This document shows, in pieces, positions 31,062 through 37,219 of a DNA stretch of 37,929 nucleotides. The notes under the pieces were generated by a model, which was not told the DNA's origin, did not search any database, and saw only the letters and a program-made list of their open reading frames with translations. Within the stretch, counting starts at the first letter, position 1. Every line of letters starts with the position of its first letter. The position numbers and the translations under genes were made by a program. Source of the stretch: a virus; IMG/VR virus record IMGVR_UViG_3300034073_002127, positions 1-37,929 of that record; one strand, 5' to 3'.

Positions 31062-31301
31062 ATGGATCAACAACAAAAAGATCACGACAATTTAATAAGG
31101 TTTGAAACAAAGCTGGACCAGATTTTGGCACAGACAATTAAAACCAACGGTCGAGTCACAAAACTTGAGGGTTGGAAAATGTATATATCAGGGGGATTAG
31201 CACTCTTCTGCCTGATCATTTTACCAGTTATTTTTATTACTGTTCGGGATTCTTTTAATACTAGAGATATGGTAATTGAGCATATTGCTAAAGACAAATG
31301 A
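31062..31301 (+). CDS. XhlA-like membrane protein, lysis accessory (79 aa)
   Basis: Residues about 1-38 form an amphipathic charged helix (RFETKLDQILAQTIK, then LEGWKMY) and 42-62 a single transmembrane helix, the layout of XhlA-type haemolysin/holin partners. It overlaps the first papain-like protease gene by four bases. Two interleaved inverted repeats (31022-31060) lie directly upstream. Likely role: membrane component of lysis. Confidence 0.6.
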   Translation: MDQQQKDHDNLIRFETKLDQILAQTIKTNGRVTKLEGWKMYISGGLALFCLIILPVIFITVRDSFNTRDMVIEHIAKDK

Positions 31302-32098
31302 AAAATTTTGGTTTACAATTTGATGAAATAAAACCAGAAGACTACTATCTAGGTGGTGGCTTTATTGGCACAGAAGAAATCCAGCCGGACGGACAATGGG
31401 ATAATTTTTTGCCACCGAAAGAGATACAAAATACAAATGACGTAGAAACAATGGCTTGCACTATTTTTGGAACTATAAATTGCGTTGAGATACTTTTTAA
31501 TAAAATGTTCCACGAAGAGAGAGATTTTGCTGAAAGGTTTAATGGAGTCTTGGCAAATATAGGTCCAACTGGTGGATCACCACATACCGCTGGGGAGGCC
31601 ATCAGGAAGAATGGATTGATTGACCAAATCCTTTTACCCTTTGATGAAACGATACAGTCTTGGGATGATTTTTATTCACCAAAGCCGATGACTCAGCACT
31701 TCCTAAAAAAAGGTAAAGAATTTTTAAAACATTTTGATATAAAACACGAATGGGTTTTTACAAATGGAACGAAGGAAGAAAAAATAAAATTGATTAAAGA
31801 AGCTCTGAAACGAAGCCCAGTTGGTATGGCCGTCTTTGCTTGGTCTTGTGATGATGAAGGCATCTATCAACAAATCGCCCAACCAAATCATTATGTTTGT
31901 TGCTATGGCTGGAACGATCACGGCTGGAAAATATTTGATAGTTATACTAATTCTTATAAACTCTATTCCTTTGATGCAGATATTGCAATGGCTAAATTGT
32001 ATTGGCTAAAAAAAAGATCTGTGAATAAAGAGTATTGGTTTGTGGACTTGTTTAAAAGATTATTTAATTTTATAATAGATATATGTGGAATTTCATAA
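31298..32098 (+). CDS. Papain-like cysteine peptidase, lysis candidate (266 aa)
   Basis: The fold is suggested by a C1-family triad: Cys54 (DVETMACTIFGTINC), His198 (PNHYVCCYGWN) and Asp214 (KIFDSYTN). The sequence around His follows the family's H-x-V-x-x-x-G-W pattern. The C-terminal 40 residues hold a hydrophobic stretch (YWFVDLFKRLFNFIIDICG), perhaps a membrane contact. It is encoded between an XhlA-like gene and a second C1-like peptidase with a wall-binding domain, so I infer cleavage of a surface protein or peptide cross-link during exit or entry. Another reading is a maturation protease. Confidence 0.7.
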   Translation: MKNFGLQFDEIKPEDYYLGGGFIGTEEIQPDGQWDNFLPPKEIQNTNDVETMACTIFGTINCVEILFNKMFHEERDFAERFNGVLANIGPTGGSPHTAGEAIRKNGLIDQILLPFDETIQSWDDFYSPKPMTQHFLKKGKEFLKHFDIKHEWVFTNGTKEEKIKLIKEALKRSPVGMAVFAWSCDDEGIYQQIAQPNHYVCCYGWNDHGWKIFDSYTNSYKLYSFDADIAMAKLYWLKKRSVNKEYWFVDLFKRLFNFIIDICGIS

Positions 32099-33084
32099 AA
32101 AAACTTTTTAGTAGAGAAGAAGAATGGATCCCAGGAGCTTTACCTGAAAGGAATCTTGGTAATAGTATTCATTCTTTTGAGGAAGGTGTTGGTGTGAGTG
32201 TTGCTCCAAATTTTCCTGTTAAAAAAATAACTGAACTAGAGAAATTTACTTATCAATATCAGGCTCGCCAGTCCTCGTGCGTAGCCTTCACAATGGCCAA
32301 GATCGCCCAGATACTTTACTACCGTCTGACTGGCCGGAAGGTTAAGTTCTCCCCAGGTTTTTATTATCCTAGGCGCTTAAACAAGCCAGGCCTTGGTATG
32401 CATTTTACTGATATTAGAGCATTAGCATCCGAAGGGGCTTGCCTTTATGATTTACTTCCGTGCGAAGGACTGACAGAAGAACAGATAAATAACCTCAAGG
32501 TGGAAGATTATCATAAGCAAAGCGCTGATGCTTTTGCTTTACCCCCGGACTGGATAGACACGGTAGATTTTGACACTACTGCCGCCACCCTTGAAAAAAC
32601 CAAGAAGCCTATAATGCTTTGGTTCGCTTTCGGTCCAGGAGAGTGGTTTGGAACTTCTAAACCAAAGATACTTGGTAATGATAAGCGATATAATCACAGT
32701 GTAGTAGGAACTGAATCCTTTACTGATATAAAAAATGGAATCCAGTATATTAAAATAGAGGACTCGGCTGATACCGAACAATATTATCAGAAATATATTA
32801 GTCGTGAGTTTTTTAATAGTAGATGTTGGATACACGCATACCCTCGCCGATTTAAGTTCACGAAAGAGCAAACCGTGCCGGTCTATACTGGAACCGTGAA
32901 ATCAATGCAGGCTGTTTTACAAGCCTTGGGTTACTTCCCTAATGATCCGACACTCCTGACAGGAAACTGGTTTTCCGTGACCGACAATGCCGTTCGTGAT
33001 TTTTGTAAAGCCTACTCCGTAGCCTTCGTGGCTGGTCGGAAGAGTTGGGCTGAGTTAGAGCAAAAACTTTATTCGTTTAATTAA
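32083..33084 (+). CDS. Papain-like peptidase with peptidoglycan-binding domain, endolysin candidate (333 aa)
   Basis: Residues about 55-255 form a C1-like peptidase: Gln60/63 and Cys66 in YQARQSSCVAF, His205 in YNHSVVG and Asp227 in IKIEDSA. Residues 272-330 look like a PG_binding_1 domain (VKSMQAVLQALGYF, then LLTGNWFSVTDNAV and DFCKAYSVAF). The pairing of a peptidase with a wall-binding domain suggests an endolysin that cuts peptide bonds. The gene overlaps the preceding peptidase by 16 bases and is followed by a small membrane protein. No muramidase or amidase gene is seen in the window. Confidence 0.75.
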   Translation: MWNFIKKLFSREEEWIPGALPERNLGNSIHSFEEGVGVSVAPNFPVKKITELEKFTYQYQARQSSCVAFTMAKIAQILYYRLTGRKVKFSPGFYYPRRLNKPGLGMHFTDIRALASEGACLYDLLPCEGLTEEQINNLKVEDYHKQSADAFALPPDWIDTVDFDTTAATLEKTKKPIMLWFAFGPGEWFGTSKPKILGNDKRYNHSVVGTESFTDIKNGIQYIKIEDSADTEQYYQKYISREFFNSRCWIHAYPRRFKFTKEQTVPVYTGTVKSMQAVLQALGYFPNDPTLLTGNWFSVTDNAVRDFCKAYSVAFVAGRKSWAELEQKLYSFN

Positions 33085-33092
33085 ACAAAATT

Positions 33093-33269
33093 ATGAGTCA
33101 AGAATATGTGGGGGCAATAGCATTGGTGATTGTTGGTGTTTTAAAAGCCTTTGGGATTGAAATTGCAAACGATGCCATTGCTGGTATCTTAACCGGTGGA
33201 GTAGCTTTGTATATTGCCTTTAGAAGGTATCAGAAAGGTGACATTAGTTTGGGTGGTGTAAAAAAATAA
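33093..33269 (+). CDS. Two-segment small membrane protein, holin candidate (58 aa)
   Basis: 58 residues with hydrophobic stretches at about 5-21 and 27-43 and a basic C-terminal tail (RRYQKGD ... VKK). Size and topology fit a class II holin. It starts nine bases after the peptidase stop, so the module is XhlA-like, two peptidases, then this protein. Confidence 0.6.
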   Translation: MSQEYVGAIALVIVGVLKAFGIEIANDAIAGILTGGVALYIAFRRYQKGDISLGGVKK

Positions 33270-33278
33270 ATATTATTT

Positions 33279-33595
33279 TGTGGCAGGAAGGCCTGTCTGG
33301 TCTCAAGGTAGCACAATGGGGGTAATCGTCTATCATTTTCAGTAGCCGAGGAATAACCACCGCCTAAGCATAAATAATGGCCTTGAGCGGGGCTTCCTGT
33401 CACAAACTTTGCTCGCTATTCTGACAGCCGATCTAGTAGGTGCTTAATTGCAAGGAACGACCGATACATCGTCTAGTGGCGTGACGGTTCCAATTATACC
33501 GGGAAAAAATTTGGACTATAATTTCGTGCTTCGCCTGATTGCAAAGCATCGAGCGAGAACCCCCTAGCACCTAAAAAGAATAGGGGTTTTTTGCT
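33279..33595 (+). ncRNA. Structured RNA ending in an intrinsic terminator
   Basis: Domain 1 is closed by a 12-bp stem (33279-33290/33393-33404, one G-U on this strand), with CTCAAGG/CCTTGAG (33302-33308/33381-33387) inside. Domain 2: CTCGCT (33412-33417) with AGCGAG (33552-33557), and TAGGTGCT (33437-33444) with AGCACCTA (33566-33573). These last two pairings interleave, so they form a pseudoknot. AGCACCTA sits in the loop of the terminator hairpin (33558-33566/33581-33588, then a T-run). Local hairpins lie at 33454-33491 and 33527-33548. The class is unknown to me. No gene of note is present here. Confidence 0.6.
33558..33592 (+). terminator. Intrinsic terminator at the end of the lysis/RNA region
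   Basis: AACCCCCTA ... TAGGGG followed by a TTTTTT run (33587-33592). The 14-base loop contains the bases that can pair far upstream at 33437-33444. Confidence 0.75.
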
Positions 33596-33669
33596 ACCTC
33601 AATATTTTTTATAGTATTTTTTATGTTGATATTTAAGGGTATTTTAGAAAATAGTCAGATGAAATGGAG

Positions 33670-33678
33670 TTTTCCACA
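33670..33678 (+). promoter_or_regulatory. DnaA-box-like site TTTTCCACA
   Basis: TTTTCCACA followed by G, nine bases upstream of the -35 of the next promoter. Confidence 0.4.
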
Positions 33679-33687
33679 GCCCCACGC

Positions 33688-33715
33688 TTGTTATTATAAT
33701 TTTATAATATATAAT
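33688..33715 (+). promoter_or_regulatory. Promoter of the replication/recombination operon
   Basis: TTGTTA (33688-33693), 16 bases, TATAAT (33710-33715); the expected start is about 33722, leaving a 33-base leader before the ATG at 33755. A second TATAAT lies at 33703-33708. Confidence 0.5.
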
Positions 33716-33754
33716 ATATGAAATGGTCGATATTATTAAATTAAAAACAAGCAA

Positions 33755-33931
33755 ATGATAAAAGAAAATTTAAAGATAGATGCAGATGAAATGAAGGCGG
33801 TATGGATGCCACCGGAAGTTCATTTAGCTTTGAAGAAGACAGCAGACAAGGAAGGCGTAAAAATTCATAATTTAGTAGCAATTTTGATTAACAATTATTT
33901 GATTCATCAAAATGAAAAGAAAATATCCTAA
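33755..33931 (+). CDS. Ribbon-helix-helix regulator-like protein (58 aa)
   Basis: A strand-like segment (KAVWMPPEVHLALKKTA) followed by two helices with EGVKIHNLVAILINNYL matches the Arc/CopG-type ribbon-helix-helix pattern of small dimeric repressors (P-x-x-V-h-x-x-L-K-x-x-A). It is the first gene after the promoter at 33688 and may autoregulate the early operon. The next gene starts inside it. Confidence 0.65.
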   Translation: MIKENLKIDADEMKAVWMPPEVHLALKKTADKEGVKIHNLVAILINNYLIHQNEKKIS

Positions 33932-34070
33932 GTGTGAAATTTGTGGTGGGGATGGTGTTATAACTAGAGAAGCCGGCACCGATAGCGAATATTATGAACC
34001 TTGTCCGGTTTGTAATCCCCCAAAAGAAGAAGACCCTGATAGTTATCGAGATAATTTAGAGGATAGGTAA
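33912..34070 (+). CDS. Zinc-knuckle protein (52 aa)
   Basis: 52 residues with C8-x2-C-x-G-x-G (CEICGGDG) and a second CPVC knuckle, resembling one DnaJ-type zinc unit, followed by an acidic tail. It overlaps the regulator gene by 20 bases. Function unknown; likely an early accessory protein. Confidence 0.6.
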   Translation: MKRKYPKCEICGGDGVITREAGTDSEYYEPCPVCNPPKEEDPDSYRDNLEDR

Positions 34071-34081
34071 TAAACAAAAAT

Positions 34082-34210
34082 ATGAGAAAAGAATTAAAAA
34101 CATTTATTGGAGGGTTCGTTATCGGAGGTATAATTTGTGGAATTATTGTGGCCCTAGCCGTATCAGCCGTTTGGGCGACAGCGTTTATAAATGCAGGTTT
34201 AATTAAATAA
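34082..34210 (+). CDS. Single-pass membrane microprotein (42 aa)
   Basis: 42 residues, almost all one glycine- and valine-rich hydrophobic helix (about 8-36) flanked by charged ends. The G-x3-G spacing suggests helix packing. Function unknown. Confidence 0.55.
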   Translation: MRKELKTFIGGFVIGGIICGIIVALAVSAVWATAFINAGLIK

Positions 34211-34217
34211 CACGACA

Positions 34218-34715
34218 ATGGGTAAAAAAACAGATACAATTGATCTCAAAGGAAAAGCCTATGCCACAGTGCCGGCCCGAATAAAGGAGTTTAGAGAGGC
34301 TTGCCCGAATGGCTTGATTGAAACGCATCCAGAGCCTCAAACTGACGGCACAATGATGTTTACTGCCCGTATCTTAAAAGATAAAGCTAATCCAAATTCT
34401 GGTGAGGCGACTGGCCACTCTATCGGTAAAATAACAGGTGATAAAAATTTTGAGAAACTTGAGACCATAGCAATCGGTCGAGCCTTAGCTATTCTAGGTT
34501 ATATGGCTTCTGGCGAAATTGCTAGTTCAGAAGAAATGGAAGAGTTCAACAAATTCAAACTAGAGAAGCACGAAAAGGAAGTAGCCGGGGTGATTAAACA
34601 ATTAAAAGAAGCTAAGGACTTGGCCGAGCTACAGAAAATCTTTGTGGACAGTCCAGTCAAAAGCGACAAAGATGTTATTAGTGTTAAAGACGAGATGAAG
34701 TTAATCTTAAAATAA
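34218..34715 (+). CDS. Single-strand annealing protein-like (ERF/Rad52-type)
   Basis: 165 residues. The first 110 follow the pattern YATVPARIKEFREACP, then ETIAIGRALAILGYMASGEIASSEEME, which I associate with phage single-strand annealing proteins of the ERF/Rad52-like group. The C-terminal 55 residues are helical and charged, perhaps for partner binding. It stands directly before a YqaJ-type exonuclease, the usual pair for double-strand break repair and concatemer handling. The family call is by pattern and context. Confidence 0.65.
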   Translation: MGKKTDTIDLKGKAYATVPARIKEFREACPNGLIETHPEPQTDGTMMFTARILKDKANPNSGEATGHSIGKITGDKNFEKLETIAIGRALAILGYMASGEIASSEEMEEFNKFKLEKHEKEVAGVIKQLKEAKDLAELQKIFVDSPVKSDKDVISVKDEMKLILK

Positions 34716-34717
34716 TT

Positions 34718-35329
34718 ATGATTACTAAAATTTTTGAAACACAAGAGGACTGGTTAAAATTTAGAGAAGGTAAAATTACCGGCTCAAAACTTGGTGATAT
34801 TACTTTAAAGCGCGGTGGTGGATATAAAAAAGGCTATTACAAAATAATTGCTGAACAGGTGGCGATTGAAGATGAAGAAGAAGTGCCATCTGATCCAAAA
34901 GAACGTGGCCACTATTTAGAGCCTATCTGTTTGGAAAGATTTGCCAAAGAGACCGGCAAAAAAGTAGATGGTAGTTTAATTATGTGGGTCCGAGAAGATA
35001 ATAGAAATATTGCCTATTCTCCAGACGGAGTTATCAGTGAGGCTGAAGTGGTAGAGTGTAAAAGTCTAGCCAGTGAGAGTCATATTGAGGCTTGGCTGAC
35101 AAAGAAAGTGCCTAGCGAATATGAAGAGCAGGTATTACAAGCCTTCATTGTAAACGAAAAGCTAGAAAAACTTTACTTCTGTTTCTATGATCCGCGCATA
35201 CCATCAAAAGACTTCTTTTATTTCACGGTGACGAGGGATGAGGTGAAAGATAAGGTAGCTGAAATGTTGGACTTTGAGATGATAACTTTGGAGGAAGTTA
35301 AAAGAATTGTAACCGAACTTACATTCTAA
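34718..35329 (+). CDS. YqaJ / lambda-exonuclease family nuclease
   Basis: 203 residues. PD-(D/E)XK site: Asp103 in SPDG and E113-x-K115 in VVECKSL, with RG-x3-E (63-68, KERGHYLE) upstream and P-x-E-Y-x3-Q (about 132-138) downstream. The N-terminal WLKFREGKITGSKLGD is the family's typical start. The enzyme should degrade one strand 5' to 3' and supply single strands to the annealing protein encoded upstream. Confidence 0.88.
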   Translation: MITKIFETQEDWLKFREGKITGSKLGDITLKRGGGYKKGYYKIIAEQVAIEDEEEVPSDPKERGHYLEPICLERFAKETGKKVDGSLIMWVREDNRNIAYSPDGVISEAEVVECKSLASESHIEAWLTKKVPSEYEEQVLQAFIVNEKLEKLYFCFYDPRIPSKDFFYFTVTRDEVKDKVAEMLDFEMITLEEVKRIVTELTF

Positions 35330-35661
35330 TGCACCGAATTACTATCAGGCCTCTTTCGCTCAATTCTGCGTATAGGGGCAGGAGATTCGCCACAGAAGAA
35401 CTTTCCTCATATAAGCAAGCAATCGGCCTTCTAGCCCCAAAATTACCCCAAATTCAGGCTTCCACAGCTAGGTTAGAAGTTGAGTATGAGTTCGGAGTAA
35501 GCTCAAAAAGATGTGACGCTGACAATTTGGTAAAATGTGTAAATGATGCCTTAGCCGAGAAGTATGGATATAACGATAATCAGATTTACAAATTTATTGT
35601 GAGCAAGGTGGATGTTCCTAAAGGAAAAGAATATATAGCGTTTAATATTAAAAAATTATGA
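35329..35661 (+). CDS. rusA: RusA-type Holliday junction resolvase
   Basis: 110 residues, the usual RusA length. N-terminal RPLSLNSAYRGRR, the metal-site motif RCDADN (61-66) with Lys69, and YNDNQI (81-86) carry the conserved acidic residues of the family. It acts as a dimer cutting four-way junctions before packaging. The ATG overlaps the exonuclease stop by one base. Confidence 0.88.
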   Translation: MHRITIRPLSLNSAYRGRRFATEELSSYKQAIGLLAPKLPQIQASTARLEVEYEFGVSSKRCDADNLVKCVNDALAEKYGYNDNQIYKFIVSKVDVPKGKEYIAFNIKKL

Positions 35662-35972
35662 CTCCAATACCTCCTAAATTAAGACAAGAAATGGCCGAAG
35701 ACATCTTTTACAAGCAGTGCTGTATTACAGGAAAGACTGATGAAAAAATAGAATGGCACCACGCATACCGCTTCGCTGGTAAAAATGTTCAAGAAAAATG
35801 GTGTATTCTTCCCCTAGCGAAAAGTGTTCACGAGAATATTACCTATTACCAAGAACAGTGCGAACACATAATGTTAAACAGAGCGGATGAAGCTACACTC
35901 CGAAAATATTCAAAAGCAACAGATCTTATTAGAAAACGAGATTATCTTAATAAAAAATACAATGGACTTTAG
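35658..35972 (+). CDS. HNH-type nuclease-like protein (104 aa)
   Basis: Cys21-Cys22 ... H34-H35 (IEWHHAYRFAGKN) ... C49 ... H58 (SVHENI) gives a compact HNH/treble-clef motif. Its place between RusA and a NinB-like gene recalls NinG-type phage recombination nucleases. Basic C-terminal helix (RKYSKATDLIRKRDYL). Overlaps RusA by four bases. Confidence 0.65.
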   Translation: MTPIPPKLRQEMAEDIFYKQCCITGKTDEKIEWHHAYRFAGKNVQEKWCILPLAKSVHENITYYQEQCEHIMLNRADEATLRKYSKATDLIRKRDYLNKKYNGL

Positions 35973-36399
35973 GAAGAATTGTGACTGTTGTGGCCATATG
36001 ACAAGTGCATATACCCATAACGTCAACGCGCAAATGATTCAGTCTTTAGAACAGCTAAATGATTTCTATTTTAGAAAGCATACAGGTTGTAATTTACAAA
36101 AGGATTTAAACCTCACTAAAAACCAATACAACAATTTTCAGAAACTTCAGTATTTTAATTTGGTGGTCCGAAAAGAAGAGGGTTGGTATCCCACAGTAAT
36201 TGGCACGAACTTTCTCCGGGGAGATATAACCATAGAGGCTCCGGTGGCTACCTTTGGCAAAGAAATACTAAGTAAGTGGCACGAGGCTTGGCAGACAGCA
36301 GAGAAAAAACCGAAACTGGTCCATATATCGCAGATCAAGAACTATAACTGGAAAGGGAGAAAAGAATATCAAGAAGAAAAAGTTAAAACTTTATTTTAA
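35962..36399 (+). CDS. Hypothetical protein with Cys knuckle (145 aa)
   Basis: I start it at 35962 (MDFRKNCDCCGHMTSAY), 11 bases before the end of the HNH gene, rather than at an in-frame ATG 75 bases earlier that lies deep in that gene. The product has one CDCCG knuckle, a single further Cys and a helical middle. No family recognised; context suggests DNA metabolism. Confidence 0.6.
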   Translation: MDFRKNCDCCGHMTSAYTHNVNAQMIQSLEQLNDFYFRKHTGCNLQKDLNLTKNQYNNFQKLQYFNLVVRKEEGWYPTVIGTNFLRGDITIEAPVATFGKEILSKWHEAWQTAEKKPKLVHISQIKNYNWKGRKEYQEEKVKTLF

Positions 36400-36400
36400 A

Positions 36401-36919
36401 ATGAAAAAAGAATTTTTGGTTCAGATCAAATATGCCATTGGTTATCCCTATTTTGAGCTAGGTGGCACGGAAACAAAACAGCAGATGTTTGCTCAATTTG
36501 CTAGGGAAAATGACGGCAAGCGGGCAAAATTTATTTTAGACGAGGAGATTTCCTATGATATGCGGAAGTTTTTTGAGGGGGCAGTGGCACCATATTTCTT
36601 TTTCCAGTCGGAAGTAGCTTATAACTCAATTTCAGAGGCTAGGGAGGCTTTAAAAATGGAGTTTGGAAAGAAGATTTATCAGAAAAACATCAAAGGAGCA
36701 ACCTTGATTGTCCCGATCAGCACGGCAAAATATAACAAGGCGGATATGCAGAATTTGCTTGATAACATTTTACGTTACTTCCAAGAAAATGGGTTTGAAT
36801 TTCCTGATAGCCCCGACTACCTAGCCTGGAGAGATTCTGCACCGGCAATAGGACAAATATATCCTGGACTGGATAGATTAAAGAAAATATGGGAAAATAA
36901 AAGAAAAATAGGAAAATAA
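36401..36919 (+). CDS. NinB-like recombination protein (172 aa)
   Basis: The C-terminal part (PISTAKYNKADMQNLLDNIL, then RYFQENGFEFPDSP) resembles the lambda NinB/Orf C-terminal pattern STSRMRVGEFAELLELI followed by GV-W-D. The N-terminal half contains a helix with EISYDMRKFFEGAVAPYFFF, a plausible NinB-type core. NinB binds ssDNA and aids recombination. It starts one base after the previous stop. The similarity is weak by eye. Confidence 0.5.
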   Translation: MKKEFLVQIKYAIGYPYFELGGTETKQQMFAQFARENDGKRAKFILDEEISYDMRKFFEGAVAPYFFFQSEVAYNSISEAREALKMEFGKKIYQKNIKGATLIVPISTAKYNKADMQNLLDNILRYFQENGFEFPDSPDYLAWRDSAPAIGQIYPGLDRLKKIWENKRKIGK

Positions 36920-36920
36920 A

Positions 36921-37085
36921 ATGAGAAAGATAATATTAAAATGCCAATATTGTAGTAAGTTAATTGAAAGAAATAATTATTGTGATAGGGCAACTTGTCA
37001 TTCCTGTAGAATTATATTAAACAGAAATAGAGCCACTAAATACTATACAAAAAAGTTATCCACAGTGGTCACTAAAAGTCGCTAG
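36921..37085 (+). CDS. Zinc-binding microprotein before the initiator gene (54 aa)
   Basis: 54 residues with CQYC, CDRATC and HSC: four to five Cys in about 25 residues, a Cys-rich zinc domain, followed by a basic tail. The last codons cover the DnaA box at 37056-37064. No family recognised. Confidence 0.55.
   Translation: MRKIILKCQYCSKLIERNNYCDRATCHSCRIILNRNRATKYYTKKLSTVVTKSR
37056..37064 (+). promoter_or_regulatory. DnaA box TTATCCACA
   Basis: Exact consensus, inside the end of the 36921 gene and 18 bases upstream of the -35-like TAGACA. It is followed by an AT-rich segment (37090-37120) and the initiator gene, so it may be part of an origin. Confidence 0.5.
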
Positions 37086-37111
37086 ACACTAAAATTTATT
37101 AAGAATATAAT
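37083..37111 (+). promoter_or_regulatory. Promoter of the replication initiator gene
   Basis: TAGACA (37083-37088), 17 bases, TATAAT (37106-37111). The predicted transcript would start near 37118 and carry the interleaved inverted repeats (37123-37201) in its leader. Confidence 0.5.
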
Positions 37112-37122
37112 ATATATATATG

Positions 37123-37201
37123 ACCGCGCTAAATTTTTTAAAAATTGAAAACTGTAGGCAAGAGAAAACTGTTAGCGCGGTTACATCTTGTCTGCAGTTT
37201 T
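37123..37201. promoter_or_regulatory. Interleaved inverted repeats before the initiator gene
   Basis: Repeat A: ACCGCGCTAA (37123-37132) and TTAGCGCGGT (37172-37181), 10 bp perfect. Repeat B: 37148-37163 with 37186-37201, 14 of 16. Order A-B-A'-B', so RNA would form a pseudoknot. GAAAACTGT is also directly repeated (37147-37155, 37164-37172). It may be an operator/origin element or an RNA leader control of the initiator gene. Confidence 0.55.
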
Positions 37202-37219
37202 TAGTTGTTAAGAAATAAA

